Part shown: positions 53,338 to 63,669 of the stretch, piece after piece
Layout of the letters: each line of letters begins with the position of its first letter
How positions within the stretch are numbered: position 1 is the stretch's first letter
Source: Rhizobium leguminosarum bv. viciae USDA 2370
GTDB lineage: Bacteria; Pseudomonadota; Alphaproteobacteria; Rhizobiales; Rhizobiaceae
NCBI RefSeq assembly: GCF_002008365.1
Contig: NZ_MRDL01000007.1
Location: 203,195-267,194 of the forward strand
Direction of reading: 5' to 3'
Length of the DNA: 64,000 nt
Notes under the pieces: generated by a model
Database searches by the model: none
What the model saw: only the letters and a program-made list of their open reading frames with translations
What the model was told of the DNA's origin: nothing
Made by a program: the position numbers and the translations under genes

Positions 53338-54762
53338 CTATCTTTCTGCGCCTGCTGTCGTCTCGCCGCGGGCATGCTTGCCGATAAAAGTCTCAACGGC
53401 TTTCAGCTCCGGTTTGATGATCTGGAAACGCTCCTCCCTGTGCATTAGATCAGCAAGCCACGTCGGAAGCGCCGGGTCAATACCGCAGGCGGATTTTACG
53501 GCGGCGGGGAATTTCGCCGGATGCGCGGTCGAAAGCGTCACCATCGGCGTATTCGGCTTTTCTTTCTTCTGCGCGACGAAGACGCCGATCGCCGAATGCG
53601 GATCCAGGAGATAGCCGGTCTCGGCATGGGTCTGGCGGATCGTTTCGGCCACTTGCTTCTCGCTGGCGCGCCCGGCGCGGAAGTCGCGGCGGATCGCCTT
53701 CAGCGCTTGCGCACCGATCTCGAAGCCGTTGGATTGCTTGAGGCTTTCCATCGCCGCGCGCACCTTCGAGGCGTCGCGGTCATAGGCTTCGAAGAGCAGC
53801 CGTTCGAAGTTCGAGGAGATCTGGATGTCCATCGACGGCGAACTCGTCGCCTTGACCGCCTTCATGTCGTAGCGGCCGGTCTTCAGCGCCCGCGCCAGAA
53901 TGTCGTTCTCGTTGGTCGCGATCACCAGCCGGTCGATCGGCAGGCCCATGCGCTTGGCGCAGTAGCCGGCGAAAATATCGCCGAAATTGCCTGTGGGCAC
54001 CGTGAACGAGATCTTCCGGTCCGGTCCGCCAAGCGCCACCGCCGCCGTGAAATAATAGACGATCTGGGCCATGATCCGCGCCCAGTTGATCGAGTTGACC
54101 CCTGACAGCCGGACCTTGTCGCGGAAGGCCACGTCGTTGAACATCGCCTTCACGAGGTTCTGGCAATCGTCGAAATTGCCCTCGACGGCAAGCGCATGCA
54201 CATTTGATGAAGACGACGTCGTCATCTGCCGCTGCTGCACCGGCGAGACCTTGCCGTGCGGGAAGAGGATGAAGATGTCGGTGCGCTCGCGGCCGGCGAA
54301 AGCGTCGATCGCCGCCCCGCCGGTATCGCCCGAGGTGGCGCCGACGATCGTCGCCCGCTCGCCGCGCTTCTCGAGCGCATAGTCCATCAGCCGGGCAAGC
54401 AATTGCATCGCCACGTCCTTGAAGGCGAGCGTCGTGCCGTGGAAAAGCTCCATGACGAAGCTGTTCGGCCCGGTCTGGACGAGCGGCGCGATCGCCGGAT
54501 GGCGGAAAGTGCCATAGGCCTCGTCGATCATCGCCCGGAAGGTATCGTCGGGGATCTCGCCATTGGTGAAGGGCGACAGGATGGTGAAGGCGATCTCCTG
54601 ATAGGTCTTGCCTCTGAGCGCCCGGATCTCCTTCTTGGAAAAGCTCGGCCATTTCGAGGGAACGTAGAGCCCGCCGTCGCGCGCCAGCCCCGTCAAAAGG
54701 GCGTCGCAAAAGCCGAGGGAAGGGGCCTCGCCGCGGGTCGAGATATAGTCCACGTTCGTCAT
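53338..54762 (-). CDS. thrC: Threonine synthase
   Basis: A 474-residue PLP enzyme that makes threonine from O-phosphohomoserine, the product of ThrB at 2.1 kb. The PLP lysine is in TLAFKDVAMQLL; the phosphate loop TSGDTGGAA and the start YISTRGEAPSLGF are typical of the proteobacterial ThrC. I take ATG 54762, since residues before it are not conserved. It heads the thrC-M16-GNAT-EAL run. Confidence 0.96.
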   Translation of the reverse strand: MTNVDYISTRGEAPSLGFCDALLTGLARDGGLYVPSKWPSFSKKEIRALRGKTYQEIAFTILSPFTNGEIPDDTFRAMIDEAYGTFRHPAIAPLVQTGPNSFVMELFHGTTLAFKDVAMQLLARLMDYALEKRGERATIVGATSGDTGGAAIDAFAGRERTDIFILFPHGKVSPVQQRQMTTSSSSNVHALAVEGNFDDCQNLVKAMFNDVAFRDKVRLSGVNSINWARIMAQIVYYFTAAVALGGPDRKISFTVPTGNFGDIFAGYCAKRMGLPIDRLVIATNENDILARALKTGRYDMKAVKATSSPSMDIQISSNFERLLFEAYDRDASKVRAAMESLKQSNGFEIGAQALKAIRRDFRAGRASEKQVAETIRQTHAETGYLLDPHSAIGVFVAQKKEKPNTPMVTLSTAHPAKFPAAVKSACGIDPALPTWLADLMHREERFQIIKPELKAVETFIGKHARGETTAGAER

Positions 54763-55037
54763 CCTTGATCTATCGCTGGAGGAAATCCGGCCGGGCGCGC
54801 CATGGCCCGCTCTGCCGGAAATCTGGGCCGGAAATCGAAAAGGGGCCGCCCTGCGGGCAGGGCTCTGCTTGTATGCTTTTGAACTTGCCCGCATCCGGCG
54901 TCGAAAAGTGCATCAAAACGGCGCTTACCCAATCGATTTTTGTTTGCGCCGCTGATATAGACCATCGCAAACCGTCATGAAAGGCCTCGCGAAAAAGACA
55001 TGGGGCCTCCAAGAAACGCTTGTACAAGGGATGGAAT

Positions 55038-55685
55038 ATGGTGCTCGGCAAGGTCTCGCGTCTCATCGTCTCCGCATATTTTCTTGCCCTGCTGACTGGT
55101 TGCAACTCGCTCGGCATAGGCGGCGACAGCAAGTCGTCAGCGCCGACGACCCAGCCGAACGGCACCGCCCAGATCATGCCGCTGGCGCCCGCCAACCCCT
55201 CTTCGAACAATCCTTCGATCGGCACCGCCACGACGGCGCAGGGCACGGTCGCCCCCGTCGTCCAGGGCGCCTGCCCGCAGATCTTCATGCGTGATCAGGA
55301 CGCGATCTTCCGCACCTATGCCAAGGGCAAGAAGGACGATCCGCAGCAGGTCGTCTTCCAGGCCTCCTTCGGCGATTACACCCGCCAGTGCACGCTGAAC
55401 GACACGAACCTGACGATGACTGTCGTCGCCCAGTTGCGCCTCGTTGCCGGCCCGGCCGGCACGCCAGGCCCGGTGACGCTGCCGATCCGCATCTCCGTCC
55501 TCGACGGCGAGACCGTGCTTTATTCCGAGGTCACCAAGTTCCCGACCGAGATCCCGCCGGGCACGCCGGGTGCGCAGGTCATCTTCCGCAAGGACGGCAT
55601 CAAGATGCCGGTCGGCTCCGGCGCTCTGGTGCGCGTCAATGTCGGCTTCGACACCCAGCCGGCAAAGACCAAGAAGAGCAGCTAA
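55038..55685 (+). CDS. Lipoprotein, unknown function
   Basis: A 215-residue protein with a lipoprotein signal: LLTGC lipobox near residue 22. A Ser/Thr/Pro/Ala-rich linker (about 30-75) leads to a beta-rich domain with two Cys (GACPQIF and RQCTLND). I do not recognise the family; it seems common in rhizobia, where it is divergent from thrC. AAGGGA is upstream of the ATG at 55038. It is probably attached to the outer membrane. Confidence 0.75.
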   Translation: MVLGKVSRLIVSAYFLALLTGCNSLGIGGDSKSSAPTTQPNGTAQIMPLAPANPSSNNPSIGTATTAQGTVAPVVQGACPQIFMRDQDAIFRTYAKGKKDDPQQVVFQASFGDYTRQCTLNDTNLTMTVVAQLRLVAGPAGTPGPVTLPIRISVLDGETVLYSEVTKFPTEIPPGTPGAQVIFRKDGIKMPVGSGALVRVNVGFDTQPAKTKKSS

Positions 55686-55819
55686 GGCAATTCGGGCTTC
55701 GACCTGACATCGGCCCTCATCCGGCTGCCGCCACCTCTGCCTGGGTCGAGCCACGTGCCTCCACCCCGGTAAGGTTAGGGTGAGGGGCAACCATCGGCGC
55801 GAACGGGACAGCAGTGGGA

Positions 55820-55861
55820 GAAACCATGAAATGGTTTCCACACAGCCCGCGGATTGCGGGC
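55820..55861. terminator. Two hairpins between convergent genes
   Basis: GAAACCAT-GAA-ATGGTTTC (55820-55838) and GCCCGC-ggatt-GCGGGC (55845-55861) are perfect short stem-loops between the lipoprotein gene and the convergent HAD gene. No T-run is present; a bidirectional ending is plausible. Confidence 0.5.
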
Positions 55862-55870
55862 CTAAAGCGT

Positions 55871-56560
55871 TTAGAGAACGTTGTCCCAGGCCGCCAGTGC
55901 GGCGACGACGCCTGGCAGGTCGTTCATGCGGGAGATTGCCGTTTCGGCGCCGGCATCCGTCAATTTGTCGGCATGGGCGGGATAGCTGTGCGAGGCGCCG
56001 GTAAAACCGATGACGCGCATGCCGGCGGCGCGCGCCGCATGCACGCCGTGCACGGAATCCTCGACCACAACAACCTTGTCAGGCGAAACACCCATCTGGC
56101 TTGCGCCATGCAGGAAGATGTCGGGCTTCGGCTTGGCGCGGTCCGGGCCAAGGTCCTTGGCGGAGAAAATGTTCGGCGCAAAAAGCGACTTCAGGCCCAC
56201 CTTGGTCAGCATCATGTCGAGCCGCTTGGTGCTCGAATTCGAGCAGATGCAGCGCTTGATCGGCAGCTTGGAGACGGCGAATTCGACGCCCGGAATGGCC
56301 TGGACGTCCTGCGCCAGCCTGAGGTCGAGCATCTTCTCTGACTTATCGAGCAGCGAGGCCGAAAACGGGATGCTCGCCTCGCGCTCGATCTGCAGCAGGA
56401 TGTTGCGCCATGTCATGCCGGCGAAGCGCTCGCCCATTTCTTCGACGCCGATCGGATATCCGGCCTCTGTGAGAAGCGCTGATTCGACTTCCGCCGCGAT
56501 AATTTCCGAATCGACGAGAACGCCGTCGCAGTCGAAGATGATGAGGTCGAAGCCGTCCAT
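55871..56560 (-). CDS. HAD-IA family phosphatase
   Basis: A 229-residue haloacid dehalogenase-type hydrolase of the phosphoglucomutase/phosphatase group. Motif I is FDCDGVLVDSE (two Asp), motif II CSNSST, motif III Lys in RAKPKPDIF and motif IV VVVEDSVHG. A cap domain lies after motif I. It probably dephosphorylates small sugar phosphates; the substrate is not known. No ribosome site is evident before the ATG at 56560. Confidence 0.9.
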   Translation of the reverse strand: MDGFDLIIFDCDGVLVDSEIIAAEVESALLTEAGYPIGVEEMGERFAGMTWRNILLQIEREASIPFSASLLDKSEKMLDLRLAQDVQAIPGVEFAVSKLPIKRCICSNSSTKRLDMMLTKVGLKSLFAPNIFSAKDLGPDRAKPKPDIFLHGASQMGVSPDKVVVVEDSVHGVHAARAAGMRVIGFTGASHSYPAHADKLTDAGAETAISRMNDLPGVVAALAAWDNVL

Positions 56561-56761
56561 ATGTTCACGCCTTGCTGAAAGTCTGGGCTGGAAGCCTGGG
56601 TCTTGTCCGGGAATGCTGCGGCTTTACACGATGCCCGGCCAAAGCTCAACCTGATCTCAAGCATGGCTGCGATGCGGCAAGCGACCGGCTCCGGCGTCGC
56701 TGCCGGATCGGCCGTGCCGGGTTGGCGCGGGAATGGACAAATGGCGAGCAGATAGCAGCCG

Positions 56762-58594
56762 TCAGGCCGCCAGCTGCCCACCCCGGCGTCCCGCTGCAGA
56801 TTGCGTCGAGGCTGTCGCCCGAAGCCTGAACCGGGAAACCAGTTCGCGCAGCTTGGCAGCTTCCTGGGCAAGCTGGCCGGATGCCGCGGTGGATTGCTCC
56901 ACCATCGCTGCGTTCTGCTGGGTCACCTGGTCCATGGAATTGACGGCGGTGTTGACTTCGGCAAGGCCGGTCGACTGCTCTCTGGCCGATACGGCGATGG
57001 CATCCATGTGCTGATTGATGCGGGCAATCTGCTCGCTGATCGCCTTCAGAACCTGGCTGGTATCGAGAACCAGTTTGACGCCGCTTTCCACTTCCACCGA
57101 CGATTTCTGGATGTGGCCTTTGATTTCCTTTGCCGCCTGCGCCGATCTCTGGGCGAGCTCGCGAACTTCCTGCGCCACCACCGCAAAACCCTTGCCCGCG
57201 TCTCCGGCGCGTGCCGCTTCGACGCCGGCGTTCAGCGCCAGCAGATTGGTCTGGAAGGCGATCTCGTCGATCACGCCGATAATGCTGGAGATCTGCTGGG
57301 ACGAAGCCTCGATGCGGCGCATGGCTTCTTCGGCATGCGACACGACTTCGGAAGACTTGGCGGCGTTGCGGTTGGCATCGGTCGCTTCAGTGCGCGCCTC
57401 ATCGGTCCGCTTGCTGGAGTTCGAGACATTGGCGGTGATCTGATCGAGCGCTGCGGCGGTTTCTTCGAGAGAGGCTGCCTGCTGTTCGGTTCGTTTCGAC
57501 AGATCGCCGGCCCCGGATGCGATTTCCCTTGTGCCTTCATCGATCGCGGCAATGGCGGTTGCGATCGCGCTGAGCGTCTGATCGAGCTGCCGGATCGACA
57601 TGTTGAAATCATGCCGGAGGCCCTCGAAATCGGGGGCGAAGGGCTCGTCGATCTGGAAGGCGAGATCGCCGGATGCAAGCCGCTTTAAGCCTGCGGCGAG
57701 ACCCGATGTCGCCGCCCGCAGCCGTTCGGCGGCATCGTCGTCAGCCTGCTTGCGCGCCGTGACCCGCTCGGCTTCGCCCTGCAATCGGGCTGCCTCGGCG
57801 TCTTGCTCAAGCTGCTTGTTGGCAATCGCTGCCTGGCGGAAGATTTCGACGGCCGATGCCATCGTTCCGATTTCATCGGTGCGGCCGATCCCGGTGCAGG
57901 CAATAGCTGTGTCACCACCGGCGAGCCTTTGCATGTCGTTGGAAAGCGAAAGAATAGGCTTAGTGACGGTCTTGCGGGTCAGGAAATAGAGGCCGAGCGC
58001 AAACAGCGCGGCCGCGGCGAGAAGTGCTTTCAGAACAATATCGACCGACGCTTTTATCTCGGCGCTATGTTTGGAAATTTCGTCCGACGCCGCGGTGATC
58101 TCATCCCCGGCCTGTTCCATGGCCGATTCCAACGTCGAGAACTGCTGCATGAATTCGGGCAAGGCCTTCAATGCCGCCGAGGGATCCTGGCTCGCCAGAT
58201 CGACAATCTTCTTGGCGCTTTCGACATAGGTCAGAAGGGGAGGTTCGATGCTGGCAAGCAGCGCTTTGGTCTTTTCGTCGGCGGCAAGCGCCTTGTTGGC
58301 AGCTATCATCTCGCGGAACGACGCGTCGTGCTCCGCCAGATCCGCCTTCACCCCGGCAGCTTCTATGCCTGCTGCCGGATTGGACGCCAGCATGGATGCC
58401 AGCACGTCCGCGCGCATTGCGTCATGCATCATGTCGGCCTGCATGTGGTTGCGCAGGATCTGTGCCGACCGGGCAACGTCGGCGTTGTTTTCGGAGAGGG
58501 TCGAGGCGGACCAGATGCCGACGCCCGTCGCGCCGCCCGCCAACCCGAAAATCGCGATGCTCGCAATGATGATCTTATGCTGGATCGACGCCAT
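56762..58594 (-). CDS. Methyl-accepting chemotaxis protein
   Basis: A 610-residue transmembrane receptor. Helix 1 spans about residues 7-29; a helical periplasmic sensor follows to about 185; helix 2 is about 187-207; HAMP follows to about 260; the cytoplasmic coiled coil ends in the signalling tip [20 protein letters not shown] with [19 protein letters not shown]. No C-terminal CheR/CheB tethering pentapeptide is present (ends GGQLAA). The ligand is not predictable. Confidence 0.93.
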   Translation of the reverse strand: MASIQHKIIIASIAIFGLAGGATGVGIWSASTLSENNADVARSAQILRNHMQADMMHDAMRADVLASMLASNPAAGIEAAGVKADLAEHDASFREMIAANKALAADEKTKALLASIEPPLLTYVESAKKIVDLASQDPSAALKALPEFMQQFSTLESAMEQAGDEITAASDEISKHSAEIKASVDIVLKALLAAAALFALGLYFLTRKTVTKPILSLSNDMQRLAGGDTAIACTGIGRTDEIGTMASAVEIFRQAAIANKQLEQDAEAARLQGEAERVTARKQADDDAAERLRAATSGLAAGLKRLASGDLAFQIDEPFAPDFEGLRHDFNMSIRQLDQTLSAIATAIAAIDEGTREIASGAGDLSKRTEQQAASLEETAAALDQITANVSNSSKRTDEARTEATDANRNAAKSSEVVSHAEEAMRRIEASSQQISSIIGVIDEIAFQTNLLALNAGVEAARAGDAGKGFAVVAQEVRELAQRSAQAAKEIKGHIQKSSVEVESGVKLVLDTSQVLKAISEQIARINQHMDAIAVSAREQSTGLAEVNTAVNSMDQVTQQNAAMVEQSTAASGQLAQEAAKLRELVSRFRLRATASTQSAAGRRGGQLAA

Positions 58595-58855
58595 GATAGG
58601 GCTCTCTCGTTAATTTAGAAGGTGAGAGTACCAGAACATGCTTAATGATTTCTCAGCAGCGTCTCGCTTAGCGGCGCGAAAACAATAGGTTGCAGCGCAA
58701 ATTTCACTTTCGATGAGAAGTTGAGCTCTTTGTGGGTCGAGCGGATGCCCGATGCCGATAGAATGACGGACCTGCGCGAGTGCCGGGGGATCGTCGAGGC
58801 TCATTGCTGCTTCACGGTCTGGGGCGTACCATGCATGCGCAAGAGGAGAGGGACA

Positions 58856-59065
58856 ATGAGGCTTTCAGCTTTCGTCCGACCGGCGGCAGCCGTAGCGCTG
58901 CTGTTTGCCTTCACATCCACCGACGTTATCGCCAAGGGCAAGCACCGAAGCTGTGCGCAGCTGCAGGCGATGAAGGATAATGCCCTGACCGGCGGAAAGC
59001 ATGCCGGGGATGGCACCGACAAGAGAGCCAAGATCGAAAGGAAGATGAGGAAGAAAGGCTGCTAG
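58856..59065 (+). CDS. Small secreted basic protein
   Basis: A 69-residue protein with a signal peptide (MRLSAFVRPAAAVALLF to TDVIA) and a short basic mature part with two cysteines (RSCAQLQAM and the final GC). The pattern resembles the PsiF-like small periplasmic proteins loosely. GAGGAGAGG precedes the ATG. It is divergent from the chemotaxis receptor, with a 261-bp gap (58595-58855) that holds both promoters. Confidence 0.6.
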   Translation: MRLSAFVRPAAAVALLFAFTSTDVIAKGKHRSCAQLQAMKDNALTGGKHAGDGTDKRAKIERKMRKKGC

Positions 59066-59166
59066 AGGCAAGTCGCCGATAGCTTGCGAGCACCGAGAGA
59101 ATGGTCTGGCAGCAGGCGAGCCTGTTACCGCGTTGAGGATGGCGCGACATCCATCAAATCCGCGTC

Positions 59167-59304
59167 ATGGCAGACGAACCGCAGCCCGGGGACTACCTTT
59201 GGCAAACTCATGCACTAGATGGCGATCGAGGAGGACGCCACCGCCGCTCTTGGGAGGAGAACAAGCGGCATGCCAATGAATGGATGAAGAGGAAGACTGC
59301 ATGA
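59167..59304 (+). CDS. 45-residue hydrophilic ORF overlapping next gene
   Basis: ATG at 59167 to TGA at 59304 encodes a charged protein (MADEPQPGDYLWQTHAL at the start and KRHANEWMKRKTA at the end). Its stop overlaps the ATG at 59301 in an ATGA, a common sign of a coupled pair. No clear ribosome site is seen before it, so it is only a candidate. Confidence 0.35.
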   Translation: MADEPQPGDYLWQTHALDGDRGGRHRRSWEENKRHANEWMKRKTA

Positions 59305-59732
59305 CGTTCGAGGACATCATCGAAACCCTGGAAAAGACTGACATGCCCGACAGCCGGATCGACGCCTTCATCACCTGTGCCTTTCTGTTGAAGCAACTCC
59401 GGCCGGCCGAGCCCAACGATTTCGACGGTCCTAACGACTACCTGCCGAGCAGTATCAAGTCAGAGCACGGCTTCCTGATGGCGCGACCCTTCACACACGA
59501 CGTCAATCACGCCATCGACCTGTGCCGGGAAGTCCGGCCGGATGCGGTTTGGCACCTCGCCCGCGGCCGCCAGACAGCGGACGAGTCGCTCTACGGTGCG
59601 CAACTGCGCGAGATCAAGGAGGGTGAAAGCGTGCTCGGTGAAGCCGAGAGCAATCACGCAGCCCTGGCGCTCACTCTCGCGGCGCTGCGCGCGCATGTGC
59701 GGCAGGAAGATGAAAAGAGGGCAGGTGCATGA
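59301..59732 (+). CDS. Hypothetical protein
   Basis: A 143-residue, acidic, mainly helical cytosolic protein (MTFEDIIETLEKTDMPDSRI at the start; a long alanine-rich helix SNHAALALTLAALRAHV near the end). I do not recognise a domain. GAAGAGGAAGA lies upstream of the ATG at 59301; the ATG at 59280 is an alternative. It is convergent with the ArsR gene. Confidence 0.55.
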   Translation: MTFEDIIETLEKTDMPDSRIDAFITCAFLLKQLRPAEPNDFDGPNDYLPSSIKSEHGFLMARPFTHDVNHAIDLCREVRPDAVWHLARGRQTADESLYGAQLREIKEGESVLGEAESNHAALALTLAALRAHVRQEDEKRAGA

Positions 59733-59778
59733 GGGAGGTGGATTCTGCACTTGAATCTTTTGCAGATTCGTAACAAAC

Positions 59779-60465
59779 CTACCCATCAATCGGAAAAAGC
59801 TTCAGGAACTGCCGGTCGCCTTCCGGAGAAAACAGGATCGAGCGGCTTTCGGCCGTGCGCCGCGCCCAGCCTTTGTCGAGGAAGCTTGAAAGCAGGGCCT
59901 TGCCGAGGCTGCCGGCGAGATGGGCGCGTCTTTCGCTCCAGTCGAGGCAGGAGCGGCAGAGCGGCCGGCGCGACGATCTGAGGTCGCGAACATCGATGCC
60001 GATGCATTCGAGATCGCTTTCACCCTTTTCCGTCAGCGCCAGGCCTTCGCCGACCGCCTCGATCGAGCCGGAGGCAATCAGGCTGTCGAGCATGCGCACG
60101 CCGTAATCACCGGCAAGGTGATCGTAGCAGATGCGCGCCTTGCGCAGCGCCGGCTCCTTCGGTCCCGGCTGGTGACGCAGATGGCCGCGTCCGGCGGCAA
60201 AGCCCATCATGCTTTCGATCAGCCGGGCGACGGCCTCGTCGGCCAGCGTGAAATAGCGATGGCGGCCCTGCTTGCGCTGGGCAAGCAGCCCGCCGGCTTC
60301 GAGCTTGGCGAGATGCGTGCTCGCCGTCTGTACGGTGATGCCGCCGACGCCGGCAAGCTCGGTCGCCGTCAGCGCCCGGCCGCCGGTGAGTGCCGCCAGC
60401 ATGTTGGCGCGGGCGGGATCGCCGATGAGCGCGCCGATCTGCGCAATGTCAGGACCTTCCTTCAT
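59779..60465 (-). CDS. ArsR family regulator with C-terminal domain
   Basis: A 228-residue protein. Residues 5-90 form the ArsR winged helix (LIGDPARANMLAALTGGRALTATELA, TVQTASTHLAKLEAGGLL). The C-terminal region has a helical segment and a cysteine-containing stretch (RPLCRSCLDWSERR), which is the form of the larger ArsR proteins common in Proteobacteria. It is divergent from the NIPSNAP and ABM genes with an 84-bp gap and probably regulates them. Confidence 0.87.
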   Translation of the reverse strand: MKEGPDIAQIGALIGDPARANMLAALTGGRALTATELAGVGGITVQTASTHLAKLEAGGLLAQRKQGRHRYFTLADEAVARLIESMMGFAAGRGHLRHQPGPKEPALRKARICYDHLAGDYGVRMLDSLIASGSIEAVGEGLALTEKGESDLECIGIDVRDLRSSRRPLCRSCLDWSERRAHLAGSLGKALLSSFLDKGWARRTAESRSILFSPEGDRQFLKLFPIDG

Positions 60466-60549
60466 AGTTCGATCGTAACCGAAGCATCGCCGTCAGGCAA
60501 TGTGCGAAAACGGCCCAGGAGAGCACTGAGACAGCAAAGGAGAAACGAT

Positions 60550-60879
60550 ATGATTACCTGCTTCATCCGCTATCAGATCGACCCCTTCAAGAAGGAGGCG
60601 TTTGCCGAATATGCCCGCAACTGGGGCCAGGCGATCCCGCGAAACGGCGCCGATCTGATCGGCTATTACGGCCCGCATGAGGGATCGGCAACGACGGCTT
60701 ACGGCGTCTACAATATCGAAAGCCTCGCCGCCTACGAGGCCTATCGCGCCAGGCTGGCTTCCGACCCGCTCGGCCGTGAGAATTATGAATTTGCCAGACG
60801 CGAAGGCTTCATCCTGAAGGAGGATCGCATCTTCCTCAAAAATGTCTCCGCTCCTCACGCAAAGCTGGTGCAGCCATGA
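60550..60879 (+). CDS. NIPSNAP family protein
   Basis: A 109-residue ferredoxin-like dimeric alpha/beta-barrel protein: MITCFIRYQIDPFKKEAFAE, DLIGYYGPHEGS and YNIESLAAYEAYRARL are typical of bacterial NIPSNAP domains. AAAGGAGAAACGAT precedes the ATG. Its stop overlaps the next gene by 4 bp. The function is unknown; a role with quinone-like or small organic compounds is often guessed. Confidence 0.87.
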   Translation: MITCFIRYQIDPFKKEAFAEYARNWGQAIPRNGADLIGYYGPHEGSATTAYGVYNIESLAAYEAYRARLASDPLGRENYEFARREGFILKEDRIFLKNVSAPHAKLVQP

Positions 60880-61226
60880 TCGCCGTCATCTTCGAAGTCG
60901 TGCCCTACATGGGTGAACGCCACAAATATCTGGATCTCGCCGGCGAGCTGCGCACTGAGCTCGAAAAGATCGACGGCTTCATCTCGATCGAGCGTTTCGA
61001 GAGCCTGACGAACCGGGGCAAGCTGCTGTCGCTTTCCTTTTTCCGCGATGAGGAAGCCGTCAAGCAGTGGCGCAATCTCGAGGCGCACCGGGCAGCGCAG
61101 CAGGCCGGACGCGGCGGAATCTTCGCCGATTACCGCCTGCGGATCGCCAGTGTCGTCCGCGATTACGGCATGTTCGAACGCGACGAGGCGCCGGCCGACA
61201 GCCGCAGGGTTCACGACGCCGCCTGA
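60876..61226 (+). CDS. Antibiotic biosynthesis monooxygenase (ABM) family protein
   Basis: A 116-residue ABM-domain protein: MIAVIFEVVPYMGERHKYLDLAG, IDGFISIERFESLTNRGKLLSLSFFRDEEAVKQWRN. ABM proteins are dimeric and act as cofactor-free monooxygenases or heme-degrading enzymes. It is coupled to the NIPSNAP gene by an ATGA overlap. Both belong to the same ferredoxin-like barrel superfamily, so a heteromer is possible. Confidence 0.87.
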   Translation: MIAVIFEVVPYMGERHKYLDLAGELRTELEKIDGFISIERFESLTNRGKLLSLSFFRDEEAVKQWRNLEAHRAAQQAGRGGIFADYRLRIASVVRDYGMFERDEAPADSRRVHDAA

Positions 61227-61367
61227 TCGCCGGCAGCCGGCCGGCGTCGACAAAGTCTGCCGCTCACTCATCGGCCACCCGAATAAATTCCCGAAATCGG
61301 CCACCGCTTCAGGCTTTGGTAACTAAGTTGCGTAACCATAACGGACAGTTAAGCGTAGAGCGTATGA

Positions 61368-62522
<1,155 letters not shown>

Positions 62523-62588
62523 GCACCACCTTCGCGAGATCGAGATACCTTCTTCCGATTTCCCTCCAGTTGCGGAAGAAGATCAAGG

Positions 62589-62622
62589 CGCCCGGGGTCA
62601 AGCCCCGGGCGTCTTCTTTTGT
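62589..62622 (+). terminator. Rho-independent terminator after ccrM
   Basis: CGCCCGGGG (62589-62597) pairs with CCCCGGGCG (62603-62611), followed by TCTTCTTTTG. It is a strong GC stem. Confidence 0.85.
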
Positions 62623-62677
62623 TTGTGCGCAATTCCGGACGCAAAACCGCTCTACACTTTTGCTGGAATTGCTCCAG

Positions 62678-63043
62678 TCAGAACTCCTGGTAATCGGTGA
62701 CGTCGACCCGCGTGACGCGCCCTTCCGCATTGAAGGTGATCGTCTCCTCACCCTCGCGGATCAGCGGCTTGCCTGATTTGCTGTGGGTGGCGCGCACCGA
62801 CCAGACCGATCGGCCGGAGAGCGGCGTCAACGTTTCCACCAGCGAATTTTCCGCCGTCTGATCGGGATAGTCGTCGAAATAACGCCGGAAGGCAGCCATG
62901 ATCTCGGCGCGGCCGGCAAGGCTGCCGACGCCGTTCGAGACATAGGTGGCATCCTCGGCGAAATAGGCCTCGATGGCGGGAAAATCGAGGGCGTTGATGG
63001 CGGCGTGAAAACGTTCGATCTCTTCTGCGGGGTCGAATGCCAT
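62678..63043 (-). CDS. NTF2-like/SnoaL-type protein
   Basis: A 121-residue NTF2-fold protein: FHAAINALDFPAIEAYFAEDATYVSNGVG, GRAEIMAAFRRYF and a closing strand VTRVDVTDYQEF. The cytosolic function is not known; members include ketosteroid isomerase-like enzymes. It is 5 bp after the HAD gene on the same strand, a conserved arrangement with mutY upstream. Confidence 0.83.
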   Translation of the reverse strand: MAFDPAEEIERFHAAINALDFPAIEAYFAEDATYVSNGVGSLAGRAEIMAAFRRYFDDYPDQTAENSLVETLTPLSGRSVWSVRATHSKSGKPLIREGEETITFNAEGRVTRVDVTDYQEF

Positions 63044-63048
63044 GGGTC

Positions 63049-63669
63049 TCAGACCTTCAATCCGTAAGCCGTGAGATCGCTGCGCAGCTTCTCGGGCCCC
63101 GAAAACAGCACCGCATTCCAGCCATAGGCCTTGGCACCTTCGACATTGACCGGTGCGTCGTCGATGAAGATCGTCGCAGCGGGATCGAGGCCGAAACTTT
63201 TCGTATGCGTCTCGTAGATGGCGATATCCGGCTTGATCAGGCCGACATCGCCGGAAACGGTAACGCCACGCGGTAGGTTGAGGAAGGGAAAGCGCGCCTG
63301 CGCCTCGCGGAAGGTGTCGGAGGCGAAGTTTGTCAGCATCGTTACGTCACGCCCCTCGGCAATCAGCCCTTCCATGATGGCGACGCTGTCGTCATAGGCG
63401 TGCGGCACCATCTCGTGCCAATATTTGCGGAAGGCGCGGATATGCTCTTCACGCGCCGGGTGCTGTTCGATCAGCAGCGCTTCGGCTTCCGCCCATGTGC
63501 GGCCGCGGTCCTGCTCGATGTTCCAGTCATGGGTGCAGACATTGGCGAAGAACCAGTTGCGCTCCGTTTCATCGGGGATGAGGCGGCTGAAGGGAAGATG
63601 CGGATCGTAATGAATAAGGACTTTGCCGATATCGAAAACGATATGTCTTATGTCGGTGGTCATGGTCAT
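63049..63669 (-). CDS. HAD family phosphatase (YihX-like)
   Basis: A 206-residue HAD hydrolase. Motif I is FDIGKVLIHYD, where the second Asp is Gly; this is normal in the YihX-type sugar phosphatases. Motif II TNFA and motif III/IV GLIKPDIAIYE and IFIDDAPVN are intact. The cap is helical. The ATG overlaps the mutY stop by 4 bp. Confidence 0.88.
   Translation of the reverse strand: MTMTTDIRHIVFDIGKVLIHYDPHLPFSRLIPDETERNWFFANVCTHDWNIEQDRGRTWAEAEALLIEQHPAREEHIRAFRKYWHEMVPHAYDDSVAIMEGLIAEGRDVTMLTNFASDTFREAQARFPFLNLPRGVTVSGDVGLIKPDIAIYETHTKSFGLDPAATIFIDDAPVNVEGAKAYGWNAVLFSGPEKLRSDLTAYGLKV

Noticed and set aside
60466..60549. GTTCGATCGTAAC as an ArsR operator
   Set aside because: The symmetry is poor when aligned with its reverse complement; no other copy seen.
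61316..61340. Possible CtrA site before ccrM (GTAAC and GTAACCAT)
   Set aside because: The spacing between the TAA boxes is 9 bases, not the 7 of TTAA-N7-TTAA, and only half of the site is present.
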